A stretch of 64,000 nt of DNA from positions 186,001 to 250,000 of the forward strand of contig NZ_JAKUCN010000005.1 in NCBI RefSeq assembly GCF_022808595.1, given 5' to 3'. The notes under the pieces are model-generated. The model saw nothing but the letters and a program-made list of their open reading frames with translations. It did no database searches and was not told where the DNA came from. A program made the translations under genes and the position numbers. Numbering within the stretch: position 1 is the stretch's first letter; each line of letters opens with the position of its first letter. This DNA is from Microvirga solisilvae. Its GTDB lineage: Bacteria; Pseudomonadota; Alphaproteobacteria; Rhizobiales; Beijerinckiaceae. Of this stretch, positions 1 through 9,208 are shown in pieces.

Positions 1-1027
1 TGACGCCGCCAAGAGTCACCTCTGCCGTGCGATAGCCCTCCGAGCCCGCCGGCTTGAAGCGCCACTGGTTCACCGCTTCGTCGATGCGGCGCAGATGCTT
101 GTCGGAATAATCGGCAAGGTTCTGAGGCCCCTTCTCCATCTCCGCGACGAGCTGCGCGAGGCGTTTCGGCAGAAACTCGGCCAAGGCCGTCTGGAGCGCC
201 TGCCGACCATTGCGGGAGCGCGCGGTGCGCAGCTCCTCGAACAGGTTCACGCCGGGAAGCATGGACACGACAATCTCCGCGCCCTCGCGCCAATAGGACG
301 AGATCTGCAGGATCGATGGGCCGCTCAAGCCCCGATGCGTGAAGAGCATCGCCTCAGTGAACTTCGTCTTGCCGCAGCCGACGACGGCATCGACGGAAAC
401 GCCGGCAAGCGGCGACAACCGCTCCAGCATCGACGGCTCCAGCGTGAGCGGAACCAATGCAGGGCGTGTCTCGACAATGTTCACGCCGAATTGCTGCGCG
501 AGATCATAGCCGAATCCGGTCGCGCCCATTTTCGGAATCGACTTGCCGCCTGTTGCCACCACGAGAGAGTGGCACTGCACGGCGCTCTCCGAGAGCGTGA
601 GACGAAAGCCGCCCTCGGTCTTTTCCACCTGCGTCACGGATGTTCTCAGACGCAGTTCGACATTCGCCTGCTTCATCTCGTTGAGAAGAAGATCGACGAT
701 CTGCCGCGAGGAGCCGTCACAGAACAATTGTCCGAGCGTCTTCTCGTGATAGGCGATGCCGTAGCGCTCCACGATGGCGATGAAGTCGCGTTGGGTATAG
801 CGCCGCAGCGCCGAGATGCAGAAGCTCGGGTTCTGCGAAATGTAGTTGGCGGGCGCAGCATTGAGGTTGGTGAAGTTGCACCGCCCTCCCCCGGAGATGC
901 GGATCTTCTCGCCGGGTTTGTCGGCATGGTCGAGGATCAGCACGGAGCGTCCGCGCTTGCCCGCTTCCGCCGCGCACATCATGCCCGCGGCGCCTGCGCC
1001 GATCACCACAACGTCGAAATGTTTCAA
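1..1027 (-). CDS. BaiN/HI0933-family NAD(P)/FAD-dependent oxidoreductase (3' end cut by window)
   Basis: Flavoprotein of the HI0933/BaiN family, whose members bind FAD and whose physiological substrate is often unknown. The reading frame opens with the dinucleotide-binding motif VVVIGAGAAGMMCA about six residues in, followed by the family signature KIRISGGGRCNFTN near residues 40-55 and the segment VVATGGKSIPKMGATG. About 342 codons are visible, and the C-terminus lies beyond the left edge. I chose a TTG start at 1027 because AGGAC sits 6-7 nt upstream; the nearby ATG (1045-1047) is out of frame and no in-frame ATG precedes the FAD motif. The family assignment is secure, the substrate unknown. 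Confidence 0.85.
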   Translation of the reverse strand, partial: MKHFDVVVIGAGAAGMMCAAEAGKRGRSVLILDHADKPGEKIRISGGGRCNFTNLNAAPANYISQNPSFCISALRRYTQRDFIAIVERYGIAYHEKTLGQLFCDGSSRQIVDLLLNEMKQANVELRLRTSVTQVEKTEGGFRLTLSESAVQCHSLVVATGGKSIPKMGATGFGYDLAQQFGVNIVETRPALVPLTLEPSMLERLSPLAGVSVDAVVGCGKTKFTEAMLFTHRGLSGPSILQISSYWREGAEIVVSMLPGVNLFEELRTARSRNGRQALQTALAEFLPKRLAQLVAEMEKGPQNLADYSDKHLRRIDEAVNQWRFKPAGSEGYRTAEVTLGGV

Positions 1028-1221
1028 GGGATGTCCTGAAGGCTCATGCAAAAGATCGCGGCCTGTTCGTAGGCATCTCCTGGCCTCCATGCAAGCTGGC
1101 AAGGCAATTGACTTCGAAGCTCTAGAGGCTCAAGGATAATCGTTACATAATTACAATGCCTCTTGGCAGACCTTGCGCTGCGGAAGGTGAAACAAGAACG
1201 CCAAAGATCAGGGGAGCGGTG

Positions 1222-2529
1222 ATGAGCGGACAGGTTGAGCTTCACGGCGCCGCCCAGGCGACACCGGCCACGAGCCGCGCCAGAACCCTTCTCGGAGGGT
1301 CGATCGGCCATTTCATCGAATGGTACGATTGGTCGATCTACGGATTTCTTGCCGCCATCTTCGCGCAGCAGATGTTTCCTGCAAGCAGCACGGCGGCATC
1401 CCTGATCGCGAGCTTCTCGGTCTTCGCCATCGGCTTCCTGGGCCGCCCGATCGGCGCGCTGGTGCTTTGTCCGCTCGCGGACAAATACGGCCGGCGCAGC
1501 CTGCTTTCGATCACCATTCTGCTCGCCGGCATCGGCAGCTTCGTCATCGGTCTATCCCCCACTTACGAGCAGATCGGCCTAGCGGCTCCGCTGCTGATCG
1601 TCGCCGCCCGCCTTCTCCAGGGCTTTTCCGCAGGAGGCGAAGCGCAAATTGCCGTTGCCTTTCTGAACGAGCATGCTCCGCGCGAGCACCGGGCGCTCGC
1701 GGCCTCGCCGCAGCTCATGGTGGTGGGCCTTGCGGTTCTTGTGGCAACAGCCATGGCCAGCCTGATAAGCTCCGCTCTTCCGCAGGATGATCTGATCGCC
1801 TGGGGATGGCGCATTCCGTTCCTCATCGGCGGTGTGGCTTCGCTCTACGGCCTTTTCATGCGTCGCGGCTTGCAGGAAACACCTGCTTTCGAGCGGTCCC
1901 GCGCACAGCACAAGATCACCATAGCCGGAATTTTCAGCGCATTGGCGCAGCACCCGAAGGAAACCTTCATCGTTTTCGCCCTTCAGCTGTGCGGCGTTCA
2001 CTACTATCTCTGGCTCGTGTTTCTGCCGACCTATGCGAACATGATCGGCGGGCTCGACCGTTCCTTAGGCTTTGCCGGAAATCTCATCGCCTTAATCGTC
2101 TATTGCGCGGGCATTCCAATCTTTGCCTGGCTCTCCGACCGCCATGGCCGCAAGCCGTTCCTGATCACTTCCGCCTTTGGCTTTGTCCTGCTGACCTACC
2201 CGCTCCTGTCGCTGCTTTCAGGAACAATCAGCTTTGGCATCTATCTGTTCGTGGCTTTGGTCAGCGCATTGCTGATCGCCATCAACAGCGCCGTGGCGGC
2301 TACAATCGCCGCAGAACTGTTCCCGACCCATGTGCGCACATCCGGCATTGGGATTCCTCAAGCAATCTGCGCCGCGATCTTCGGCGGCACGGCTCCCATC
2401 GCGGTCACTTGGCTCAACGGTCTGGGCGGCGTGGCTTACGTTTCCACCTACATGATCGCGCTGACAGTCGCTGGATTGCTCGTTTACGTTTTCGTGATGC
2501 CGGAGACGCGCGGCCGTTCGCTCGATTGA
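1222..2529 (+). CDS. MFS transporter, metabolite:H+ symporter (MHS) type
   Basis: Inner-membrane secondary transporter with about 12 hydrophobic segments. The N-terminus GHFIEWYDWSIYGF is typical of the MHS branch (ProP, ShiA, KgtP-like carriers for organic acids, betaine or shikimate). The MFS loop motif LADKYGRRSLL follows TM2, a second copy SDRHGRKPFL lies between TM8 and TM9, and the protein ends MPETRGRSLD as usual in the family. The start at 1222 has AGGGGAG about 5 nt upstream and gives 435 residues; an in-frame ATG at 1156 would add 22 unlikely residues. A GATAAT box at 1134-1139 could be a -10, but I see no well-spaced -35. Substrate not predictable. Confidence 0.88.
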   Translation: MSGQVELHGAAQATPATSRARTLLGGSIGHFIEWYDWSIYGFLAAIFAQQMFPASSTAASLIASFSVFAIGFLGRPIGALVLCPLADKYGRRSLLSITILLAGIGSFVIGLSPTYEQIGLAAPLLIVAARLLQGFSAGGEAQIAVAFLNEHAPREHRALAASPQLMVVGLAVLVATAMASLISSALPQDDLIAWGWRIPFLIGGVASLYGLFMRRGLQETPAFERSRAQHKITIAGIFSALAQHPKETFIVFALQLCGVHYYLWLVFLPTYANMIGGLDRSLGFAGNLIALIVYCAGIPIFAWLSDRHGRKPFLITSAFGFVLLTYPLLSLLSGTISFGIYLFVALVSALLIAINSAVAATIAAELFPTHVRTSGIGIPQAICAAIFGGTAPIAVTWLNGLGGVAYVSTYMIALTVAGLLVYVFVMPETRGRSLD

Positions 2530-2603
2530 GGCCCGCGCGATTGAGCGCATCAGGACAGACGTGCTAAGCGCATGCTGTCCACGCGCTTCAGCCCCTGAGC
2601 CTC

Positions 2604-3041
2604 ATGCCTCATCTTGCCGAATACGGCGCTCTCTTCGCCGCCGCGTTCCTGTCCGCCACGATCTTTCCGTTTCAATCGGAAGCCGTTCTTTTCGGCATGC
2701 TGGTGGCGGAGCATTACACCTGGTGGGTGCTCATCCTCGTAGCGAGCCTCGGCAATATTCTCGGATCCATCGTGAACTGGTTCCTGGGCCGCTTCTTCGC
2801 CCATTTCGAGGACCGCCGCTGGTTTCCAGTGAAGCGCGACCAGATGACGAAGGCGGAAAGTTGGTATCGCCGCTATGGCCGCTGGACCCTGCTGCTCAGC
2901 TGGGTACCGATCATCGGCGATCCGCTTACCATCGTAGCAGGCGTGCTGCGTGAGCCCCTGCCCGTTTTCATTTTGCTTGTGACGCTCGCCAAGACGGGCC
3001 GCTACCTCGCCGTGGGCGCCCTCAGCCTCGGCTGGATCTAA
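2604..3041 (+). CDS. YqaA-like (DedA/SNARE-associated superfamily) membrane protein
   Basis: Small integral membrane protein of 145 residues resembling YqaA, a compact branch of the DedA/VTT superfamily thought to act in lipid or envelope homeostasis. The sequence shows a hydrophobic N-terminus (FAAAFLSATIFPFQSE), the glycine-rich segment SLGNILGSIVNWFLGR typical of the family, a basic amphipathic middle (FPVKRDQMTKAESWYRRYG) and the re-entrant-type segment LLSWVPIIGDPLTIVAGV with a conserved GD-P. It follows the MFS gene by 75 bp and may be cotranscribed. A palindromic repeat lies immediately downstream. Function inferred from family only. Confidence 0.8.
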   Translation: MPHLAEYGALFAAAFLSATIFPFQSEAVLFGMLVAEHYTWWVLILVASLGNILGSIVNWFLGRFFAHFEDRRWFPVKRDQMTKAESWYRRYGRWTLLLSWVPIIGDPLTIVAGVLREPLPVFILLVTLAKTGRYLAVGALSLGWI

Positions 3042-3056
3042 CGATCACTAACGATT

Positions 3057-3102
3057 GCATCGGATTGACCCCAAAAGTGCATTCCACTTTGGGGGCCGAT
3101 GC
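3057..3102. repeat. Intergenic palindrome, family R2, copy 1
   Basis: Long imperfect hairpin: GCATCGG (3057-3063) pairs with CCGATGC (3096-3102), and inside it CCCCAAAAGTG (3069-3079) pairs with CACTTTGGGG (3085-3094) with one bulged A around a CATTC-type loop. A related element lies at 61507-61549. It sits between the stops of two convergent genes and could act as a bidirectional terminator. Confidence 0.7.
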
Positions 3103-3348
3103 TCAAGGCCCCTGAAGGCTCGCCCAGAGCTCTTCGAGCTGGCTCGGCTCGATGACCTCGCCGGAAGCCGTGCGGATTACCGCATGCATGCCCGCCGGAG
3201 CCTCGTTGGTCATGGCCCAGTGGATGGCTTCTCTGAGGGAGGAGAATTCCATCACGTCGCTGCCGTGAGGCGGCGTGGTGCCTTTGGGCGTGCCCATCGG
3301 CTCGTATTGCAGGTGGGCTGTAGCATCCCAATCGGTCTTCGGCACCAT
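3103..3348 (-). CDS. Conserved hypothetical protein, 81 residues
   Basis: Small soluble protein with no domain I recognise. It starts MVPKTDWDATAHLQYEPMG and ends SQLEELWASLQGP; the middle (SLREAIHWAMTNEAPAG, then HAVIRTASGEVIEP) suggests a helix followed by a beta strand pair, with no signal peptide or cysteine. In-frame ATGs also exist at 3366 and 3423; I prefer 3348, with AGAGG about 9 nt upstream and the low-complexity proline-rich region excluded. It is convergent with the YqaA-like gene and divergent from ilvD. The reading frame is credible because of normal codon use, but the function is unknown. Confidence 0.6.
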   Translation of the reverse strand: MVPKTDWDATAHLQYEPMGTPKGTTPPHGSDVMEFSSLREAIHWAMTNEAPAGMHAVIRTASGEVIEPSQLEELWASLQGP

Positions 3349-3558
3349 GATCTTAGCCCTCTCCATTGGCGTTGCCGGACCAACGCATAAGGGCTTGGCC
3401 GGTTCGGGCAAGGGTGGCGGCAAGCTCGGCGGGCAAGAAAATTACGCAAAAACGCAGCCCTGGGATGCATTCTGCGCCTAAAGGTGGCAGCAATAGCACT
3501 TGCATGTCGCCTCGTTTCGTTCGAACAAGGCGGGCTAAAGGATATTCAGGACTAGACC

Positions 3559-5388
3559 ATGCCAGCCTATCGTTCTCGCACCACCACCCACGGCCGTAAC
3601 ATGGCGGGCGCTCGCGGCCTTTGGCGGGCCACGGGCATGAAGGATTCCGACTTCGGCAAGCCGATCATCGCCGTGGTCAATTCCTTCACCCAGTTCGTGC
3701 CGGGCCACGTCCACCTCAAGGACCTTGGCCAGCTCGTAGCGCGGGAAATCGAGAAGGCGGGCGGCGTCGCCAAGGAATTCAACACCATCGCGGTGGATGA
3801 CGGCATCGCCATGGGCCATGACGGCATGCTCTACTCCCTGCCCTCGCGGGAGCTGATCGCCGATTCCGTGGAATACATGGTCAACGCCCATTGCGCGGAC
3901 GCCATGGTCTGCATCTCCAACTGCGACAAGATCACCCCCGGCATGCTGATGGCCTCGCTGCGCCTCAACATCCCGACAGTCTTCGTCTCCGGCGGGCCGA
4001 TGGAAGCGGGCAAGGTCGTGCTCAACGGCGTGACCAAGAAGCTCGACCTCGTGGACGCCATGGTGGCCGCTGCCGATGAGAACGTGGCTGACGAGGACAT
4101 CAAGGCCATCGAGCGCGCCGCCTGCCCCACCTGCGGCTCGTGCTCGGGCATGTTCACCGCCAATTCCATGAACTGCCTCACGGAAGCGCTCGGCCTGTCG
4201 CTGCCGGGCAATGGCTCAACGCTCGCCACTCACGCCGACCGCAAGCGCCTCTTCGTGGAAGCGGGACACCTGATCGTCGATCTCGCGCGCCGCTATTACG
4301 AGCAGGACGACGCGAATGTTCTGCCGCGTTCGATTGCGAACTTCGATGCTTTCGAGAATGCCATGACGCTCGACATCGCCATGGGCGGCTCGAGCAACAC
4401 GGTACTGCACCTGCTGGCTGCTGCTTATGAAGCCGAAGTCAACTTCACCATGGACGACATCGACCGCCTGTCGCGCCGCGTTCCGGTGCTGTGCAAGGTC
4501 GCGCCTGCCGTCGCCAACGTGCATATGGAAGATGTGCACCGTGCCGGCGGCATCATGGGCATTCTGGGCGAGCTCGACCGTGCGGGCCTTCTCCACACCT
4601 CCGTGCCGACGGTTCACTCTGAAAGCATGAAGACGGCGCTCGACCGTTGGGACGTGCGCCGCACCAATAGCCATGCGGTGCATGAGTTCTTCAGCGCCGC
4701 GCCCGGGGGCGTGCCGACGCAGACCGCGTTCAGCCAGGCAAGCCGCTACGACAGCGTGGACATGGACCGCGCCGGCGGCGTCATCCGCGACAAGGACCAC
4801 GCTTTCTCGAAGGATGGCGGCCTTGCCGTGCTCTCCGGCAATCTTGCGCTCGACGGCTGCATCGTGAAGACGGCGGGCGTGGACGAGAGCATCCTTGTGT
4901 TCTCCGGCCCGGCCGTCGTGTTCGAGAGCCAGGACGATGCGGTGAGCGGTATTCTCAACGGCAAGGTGAAGGCCGGTGACGTGGTGGTCATCCGCTACGA
5001 GGGGCCGCGCGGCGGCCCCGGCATGCAGGAAATGCTCTATCCCACGAGCTATCTGAAATCGAAGGGCCTCGGCAAAGCCTGTGCGCTCATCACGGACGGT
5101 CGCTTCTCCGGCGGCACCTCGGGCCTCTCCATCGGCCACGCCTCGCCGGAAGCGGCGGAGGGCGGCACCATCGGCCTCGTGCGCGACGGCGACCGGATCG
5201 AGATCGATATCCCGAACCGCAGCATCAATCTCGCCGTGGACGAGACGGAACTGCAGCGCCGCCGCGCTGAGCAGGATGCCAAGGGCTGGAAGCCCGCCGA
5301 GCCGCGCAAGCGCAAGGTGTCGGCAGCTCTCAAGGCCTATGCCATGCTCGCCACCAGCGCCGCCAAGGGCGCCGTGCGTCAGATCTGA
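3559..5388 (+). CDS. ilvD: Dihydroxy-acid dehydratase
   Basis: Catalyses dehydration of 2,3-dihydroxy-3-methylbutanoate and 2,3-dihydroxy-3-methylpentanoate, the third common step of valine and isoleucine synthesis, in the cytoplasm. The 609-residue length matches E. coli IlvD (616). Iron-sulfur ligand segments are visible as [13 protein letters not shown] (near 113-125) and [20 protein letters not shown] (near 191-210), with [13 protein letters not shown] upstream and [20 protein letters not shown] near 515-535. The ATG start [19 protein letters not shown] matches the family N-terminus. It is a stand-alone gene followed by a strong terminator, with no other ilv gene in the window. Confidence 0.97.
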   Translation: MPAYRSRTTTHGRNMAGARGLWRATGMKDSDFGKPIIAVVNSFTQFVPGHVHLKDLGQLVAREIEKAGGVAKEFNTIAVDDGIAMGHDGMLYSLPSRELIADSVEYMVNAHCADAMVCISNCDKITPGMLMASLRLNIPTVFVSGGPMEAGKVVLNGVTKKLDLVDAMVAAADENVADEDIKAIERAACPTCGSCSGMFTANSMNCLTEALGLSLPGNGSTLATHADRKRLFVEAGHLIVDLARRYYEQDDANVLPRSIANFDAFENAMTLDIAMGGSSNTVLHLLAAAYEAEVNFTMDDIDRLSRRVPVLCKVAPAVANVHMEDVHRAGGIMGILGELDRAGLLHTSVPTVHSESMKTALDRWDVRRTNSHAVHEFFSAAPGGVPTQTAFSQASRYDSVDMDRAGGVIRDKDHAFSKDGGLAVLSGNLALDGCIVKTAGVDESILVFSGPAVVFESQDDAVSGILNGKVKAGDVVVIRYEGPRGGPGMQEMLYPTSYLKSKGLGKACALITDGRFSGGTSGLSIGHASPEAAEGGTIGLVRDGDRIEIDIPNRSINLAVDETELQRRRAEQDAKGWKPAEPRKRKVSAALKAYAMLATSAAKGAVRQI

Positions 5389-5415
5389 TCGCAGACAAGC
5401 GACTTCAACCATTTG

Positions 5416-5454
5416 AAAAGCCCCTGAAGAATGCTTCAGGGGCTTTTGTTTTTT
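5416..5454. terminator. Rho-independent terminator between ilvD and the convergent autotransporter gene
   Basis: Perfect 14-bp inverted repeat AAAAGCCCCTGAAG (5416-5429) / CTTCAGGGGCTTTT (5434-5447) with a 4-nt loop, followed by a T-rich tail. The A-run on the other side makes it usable on both strands for the two converging genes. Confidence 0.92.
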
Positions 5455-5473
5455 ATGCCTTACGCCACGCCGA

Positions 5474-8167
5474 TCAGAAACGAACCGTGAGCCCTCCCCT
5501 CACCGTATGCTCCTGGTCACGCCTGCCCATAGCGCCCGTATACGAGACGCTGAGCGTCGTGGTCTTCGAAACATCCCAGTTCAGCCCTGCTTCGACGATG
5601 AGGCTGTCGCGGTCGATGGGCGCGCCCGTGATGAACAGTGGCCGATCGTCGCCGACGAAGGAGAAAGTTGCTTTCGGCAGGGTGTCGCCGAAAGCATGAC
5701 GCCAACCGAGAAGGCCCTTGAACGTCACAGCTCCCGCTTCGGTCGGGATCGTTGCAATCAGGCGCGCGCCCAGCGTCGAATATGTGGTGTCGAACGAGTT
5801 GATCCGTCCCGTGACCAGATCGAAGTCTTCCACCTCGATCCCGCTTCCTGCGATATGCACATGGGCGAGGCCGAGGAACGGCTCGATCATGACCCGATCA
5901 TTGATCAAAACTTCATAGCCGATCTCGCCGAATGCCTGGAAGCTGTCCGAGGAACTGCTGAAACGGTTCGATGCATATGAAGCCGTGAATGCAGTGTCCA
6001 CCTCGTGATGGGCATAGGCCACGCCGCCACGCAGATTGAGCGCGCCGAAGGCCGCGGAGCCATAGAGACCGATATGCATGCTCTCCACGTTGCCCGATGA
6101 GAATGACGAGGCAAAGTCGAGATTGGTCGAGAAGTAACCGCCCGCGATGCCCAGCCGATAAGGCGAGCCGAAGCCCATATCGGCGCCGAACACCAGACCG
6201 GCGGTGCTGCGCGTAACGGACGCCGATGTCGTCGTCGCATCGGTCGAGCCCCAGGAGCCGACGGCTTTGGCCCACAAGGCCCAATCACGGGTGGCTTGCG
6301 GCGCCGCAACGGTGATGGGCGTGGCGGAGCCTTTGCTCACCGGCATGTCGGCAGCATAATCGGCCATCACTATTCCCGTGGCGGCAAGAGACGGCAATCC
6401 ACCGGTCGAGCAGCGCAGACGGCAGAGCACGGCGGCGCGGAAGAGATCCTCATGCACGAGGATCGTGCCCAGATCGAAGGGAGCGGGAGATTCCTCGGAC
6501 GATCCAAGCTCGTCCTCTTCCCAAAGATCATCGATGCGATGGATGCTCAGATAGATGTTGTTGCTGTCCTTGCTCAGCACGGGACGGAAGAACACCAGAT
6601 TCGTCGTGACGTCCGAGAACTGGCCCGCGACTCCACCATCCGCCGTGAGAATGGTCCAGCGGCTTCCCGGCCTGTAGCTTCCCGGCAGAGCATTGACCTG
6701 CACCATGCCGCCTTCGACGCTCGCATTTCCGCCGGCCACAATCCGGTCGCTCTCTCCGGAAGCATTGAGATCGATCTTGTAGATCGTGCCGTTGGCGATC
6801 AGCACGTTGCCCGTGACAGCAAGAGAGCCGATGCCGCCCATTCCGGGAGACAAGGTGCTGCCCGAACGCGCATCGATTCCGCCGACGGTTCCGTTACCAC
6901 CGAGGAGAGCGCCATCGTAGACTGTCATGGAAGACCCGCCCATGCTTCCCGTCACCAGAAGGTTGCCCTCCCGGACGTGCCAGGGCATGACATCGCCGTT
7001 ATTGCCGTCAATGGTCCATGTGGACGTGCCGAGCTTCTCATAGATCTCGAAGTTTCGATATTGAGCGCCCGCGCCGATCAGGGAAGCATCGAACGAGGCA
7101 TTGGCAGAGCCTCCCAATGAGAAAGTATCTCTGCCGCTGCCTGCATCGACGTAGCCAGTGATGCGGGATGTTGCCCCGATGAGAAACGTGTCGTCGCCTG
7201 CGTCGAGATCGGCGGCAGCCCCTCCGCCTGCCGCATTCAAGACCCCGAAGTTCTGGACACTCTCGTTACCGGCGCCGAACTGGAAAACCTTGTCCCGCCA
7301 GCTGCGGATGATACCTGTTTCCTCATTGAGAACGGTCGTCGTCTCGCCCGCCTTACTGGCGACCCAGATGCCGTAGCCGCGCTCACCGGACGTTTCAATC
7401 GTGCCGCGATTGACGACGGAATTGCCGGTTCCCGCATCGACCTTGATGCCGCGCCCTTCCACACCCGACGTCGTTATGTTCGCTTCGTTGATGAGCGTAT
7501 TGCCGTTGCCGTGAACGCGCATTCCGTTCGCCACGGCGCCGGTCGTGACAATCGTCCCGTCATTGGTCAGAACATTGCCGTCTCCATAAGCCGAGAGGCC
7601 TTCGGAGCCATTTCCACCGGTTGTGATGGTGCCGGTGTTGAGCAGGGTATTCCGGTGACCTTCGGCATAAAGGCCCATGGACGAACTGCCCGTCGCGGTG
7701 TCGATCACGCCGCTGTTCGAAAGACTGTTGAGGTTTCCAAGCGCATGGAGGGCGCTGGCCGAATTGCCTGATGTGAAGACGCGTCCCGTGTTGACGATGG
7801 AATGCCTGTTGCCGACCACCTCCATCGCATCGAGCGACGCGCCATTCGCGTTCAGGGTGCCACGATTGACTAGGCTGGTTCCTTCCCCTGTGCCGACAAC
7901 GCCATAGCCCACGCTGCCGCTCACGGATGCGGTGCCTTCGATGACCACCTTGCCGCCGCTTGTCACTTCGGCGATCGGCATGTCGGTCGCCGAACTCGTT
8001 CCCGTGCAGGTGACAGTAGCGCCGGTCCTGGAGCAGCCCGCCCATGCCTCCGAGCCCGTAACGGCGGATGAGAGGAGGAGAACGGAGGAAGCGACAGCCG
8101 TCATCCTGACGGCCGGAGCATGAAGGGAAAGGGAAAAGCCAATCGAATGGCGCTTCGACAAAATCAT
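5474..8167 (-). CDS. Autotransporter (type Va) with repetitive passenger domain
   Basis: Secreted or surface-displayed outer membrane protein of 897 residues. A long N-region and hydrophobic core (VASSVLLLSSAVTG) lead to a signal cleavage site around SEAWA-GCS. The passenger (about 60-600) is a beta-helix-like array; residues about 115-270 carry at least six copies of a ~23-residue unit with the pattern N-x-L-x-N-x-G-x-I-x-T-x-G, for example NTLLNTGTITTGG and NVLTNDGTIVTTG. A G/S-rich stretch with GSTLSPG follows. The last ~280 residues form the beta-barrel, ending in alternating hydrophobics and terminal Phe (GGLTVRF), the usual BamA-recognised end. Passenger function unknown; adhesion is the usual role. 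Confidence 0.9.
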   Translation of the reverse strand: MILSKRHSIGFSLSLHAPAVRMTAVASSVLLLSSAVTGSEAWAGCSRTGATVTCTGTSSATDMPIAEVTSGGKVVIEGTASVSGSVGYGVVGTGEGTSLVNRGTLNANGASLDAMEVVGNRHSIVNTGRVFTSGNSASALHALGNLNSLSNSGVIDTATGSSSMGLYAEGHRNTLLNTGTITTGGNGSEGLSAYGDGNVLTNDGTIVTTGAVANGMRVHGNGNTLINEANITTSGVEGRGIKVDAGTGNSVVNRGTIETSGERGYGIWVASKAGETTTVLNEETGIIRSWRDKVFQFGAGNESVQNFGVLNAAGGGAAADLDAGDDTFLIGATSRITGYVDAGSGRDTFSLGGSANASFDASLIGAGAQYRNFEIYEKLGTSTWTIDGNNGDVMPWHVREGNLLVTGSMGGSSMTVYDGALLGGNGTVGGIDARSGSTLSPGMGGIGSLAVTGNVLIANGTIYKIDLNASGESDRIVAGGNASVEGGMVQVNALPGSYRPGSRWTILTADGGVAGQFSDVTTNLVFFRPVLSKDSNNIYLSIHRIDDLWEEDELGSSEESPAPFDLGTILVHEDLFRAAVLCRLRCSTGGLPSLAATGIVMADYAADMPVSKGSATPITVAAPQATRDWALWAKAVGSWGSTDATTTSASVTRSTAGLVFGADMGFGSPYRLGIAGGYFSTNLDFASSFSSGNVESMHIGLYGSAAFGALNLRGGVAYAHHEVDTAFTASYASNRFSSSSDSFQAFGEIGYEVLINDRVMIEPFLGLAHVHIAGSGIEVEDFDLVTGRINSFDTTYSTLGARLIATIPTEAGAVTFKGLLGWRHAFGDTLPKATFSFVGDDRPLFITGAPIDRDSLIVEAGLNWDVSKTTTLSVSYTGAMGRRDQEHTVRGGLTVRF

Positions 8168-8418
8168 TCGGCAGCCCGTTTCTGGTTGAACAGGCTAGGC
8201 CATCTAGGAGGTACTCCCTCCGCACCACCTCTCTAAACAGAGGGGATTTGTTTCTCAGCACCGGAAAATATTTTTCTCCCGCAAGGGAACCTTCCCTCAC
8301 GTTCATGTGTGAGACCTGCTTCGTATGGTCTCAATCCTGCTTTCCGGCTTGACGGAATAGCATTGCGTAGCGTCCAGTCGTGGATGATTCATATCGGCTT
8401 AAGGGGGTTCAAAGTCCG
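8168..8418. other. Divergent intergenic region upstream of the autotransporter
   Basis: About 250 bp between divergent genes. It contains an AT-rich patch near 8265-8275 that could hold promoter elements for the autotransporter, but I find no convincing -35/-10 pair, no RNA gene and no ORF with a ribosome-binding site. Confidence 0.4.
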
Positions 8419-8706
8419 ATGCGCCATGTTGTTCTAGCCGCCATTCTCGTGGGCCTGTCGGCACCGGCGGCTTTTGCCCAGGAGGCTCAGAGCGGCCAGG
8501 GCATGCGGCTGACGGTTCGGCCTTCAGGTTACGATGCACAGAATGAAGCCCAGGCGCGTCAGGAGAAGCTGCTCAAGCGCCTTGAGCAGAGCAATCACAT
8601 GATCCGCTCGATCTGCGTCAATTGCGGCGATGCCTGGAAGCACCAGATCTACGAACCCTTCAACCCCTACGCGTCCCTGAAGCCTTCAGCCCGCCCCATC
8701 GAGTGA
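8419..8706 (+). CDS. Small exported hypothetical protein, 95 residues
   Basis: Predicted Sec-exported periplasmic protein. The N-terminus MRHVVLAAILVGLSAPAAFA-QEA is a classical signal peptide with an AFA-Q cleavage site near residue 20. The mature part is about 75 residues, rich in Q, E and K, with an amphipathic helix (QNEAQARQEKLLKRLEQSNHM) and a CVNCGD motif that could form a disulfide or bind a metal, then a proline-rich tail. The start at 8419 was chosen because the signal peptide begins there; AAGGGGG is 11 nt upstream. No family recognised. Confidence 0.7.
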   Translation: MRHVVLAAILVGLSAPAAFAQEAQSGQGMRLTVRPSGYDAQNEAQARQEKLLKRLEQSNHMIRSICVNCGDAWKHQIYEPFNPYASLKPSARPIE

Positions 8707-8787
8707 GAAGACGGGAAGGATCGGCCCATTTCCGGGAGTTTTCGTGAGGTCGGATCTGCAACCTTTGCCTCTATTGAGCCTGCTAAC

Positions 8788-8822
8788 GGCCCCCTGTATA
8801 TTTGGGGAACGCAAGGGGGGCC
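8788..8822 (+). promoter_or_regulatory. GC-rich hairpin upstream of gdx
   Basis: GGCCCCCT (8788-8795) can pair with AGGGGGGCC (8814-8822) with one extra G, closing a ~18-nt loop, 52 bp before the gdx start. It may be a leader structure. Guanidinium exporters are often controlled by guanidine riboswitches, but this hairpin does not show the ACGR loops of the guanidine-II class. Confidence 0.35.
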
Positions 8823-8874
8823 TCGCGTTATCGAACCAGAATAATGTGTCACCTCTGGTGGCGTGAGAGCGGGA

Positions 8875-9192
8875 ATGGCGTGGGTTTATCTGGCATTTGC
8901 AGGCCTTTTCGAGATCGGGTGGGCGATCGGCCTCAAGTATACCGAGGGCTTCACGCGGCTGGTCCCTTCCCTCCTGACGGCCCTGAGCATGATCGCGAGC
9001 GTCCTGCTTCTAGGCCTTGCCCTCAAAACCCTGCCGGTCGGCACCGGCTACGCCGTCTGGACCGGCATCGGAACGGTGGGAACAGCGATCCTCGGCATCG
9101 TTCTCCTTGGTGAGCCTGCCACTCTCATGCGTCTGGCCTGTATCGGGCTGATCGTCGCCGGCATTCTCGGCCTCAAATTCGCGGCCCCGTGA
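8875..9192 (+). CDS. gdx: SMR-family guanidinium exporter Gdx (formerly SugE)
   Basis: Four-TM small multidrug resistance protein of 105 residues. Family members of the Gdx subtype export guanidinium in exchange for protons as antiparallel dimers. The sequence matches E. coli SugE/Gdx closely: an essential glutamate in [18 protein letters not shown] (residue 13), the subtype-defining [31 protein letters not shown], and a last helix [16 protein letters not shown]. The GTG at 8863 is in frame, but the ATG at 8875 has GAGAGCGGGA just upstream and aligns with the family start. It precedes the diguanylate cyclase by 16 bp. Quaternary ammonium export is an alternative or additional activity. Confidence 0.92.
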   Translation: MAWVYLAFAGLFEIGWAIGLKYTEGFTRLVPSLLTALSMIASVLLLGLALKTLPVGTGYAVWTGIGTVGTAILGIVLLGEPATLMRLACIGLIVAGILGLKFAAP

Positions 9193-9208
9193 GCGGAGAC
9201 GAAGCCAG

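Noticed and set aside
95..1039. Long open frame on the + strand (314 codons)
   Set aside because: Antisense to the flavoprotein whose frame has clear FAD motifs; H/R-rich translation typical of a shadow frame.
8707..8874. Guanidine-II (mini-ykkC) riboswitch before gdx
   Set aside because: No pair of hairpins with ACGR loops found; only one GC-rich hairpin with a different loop.
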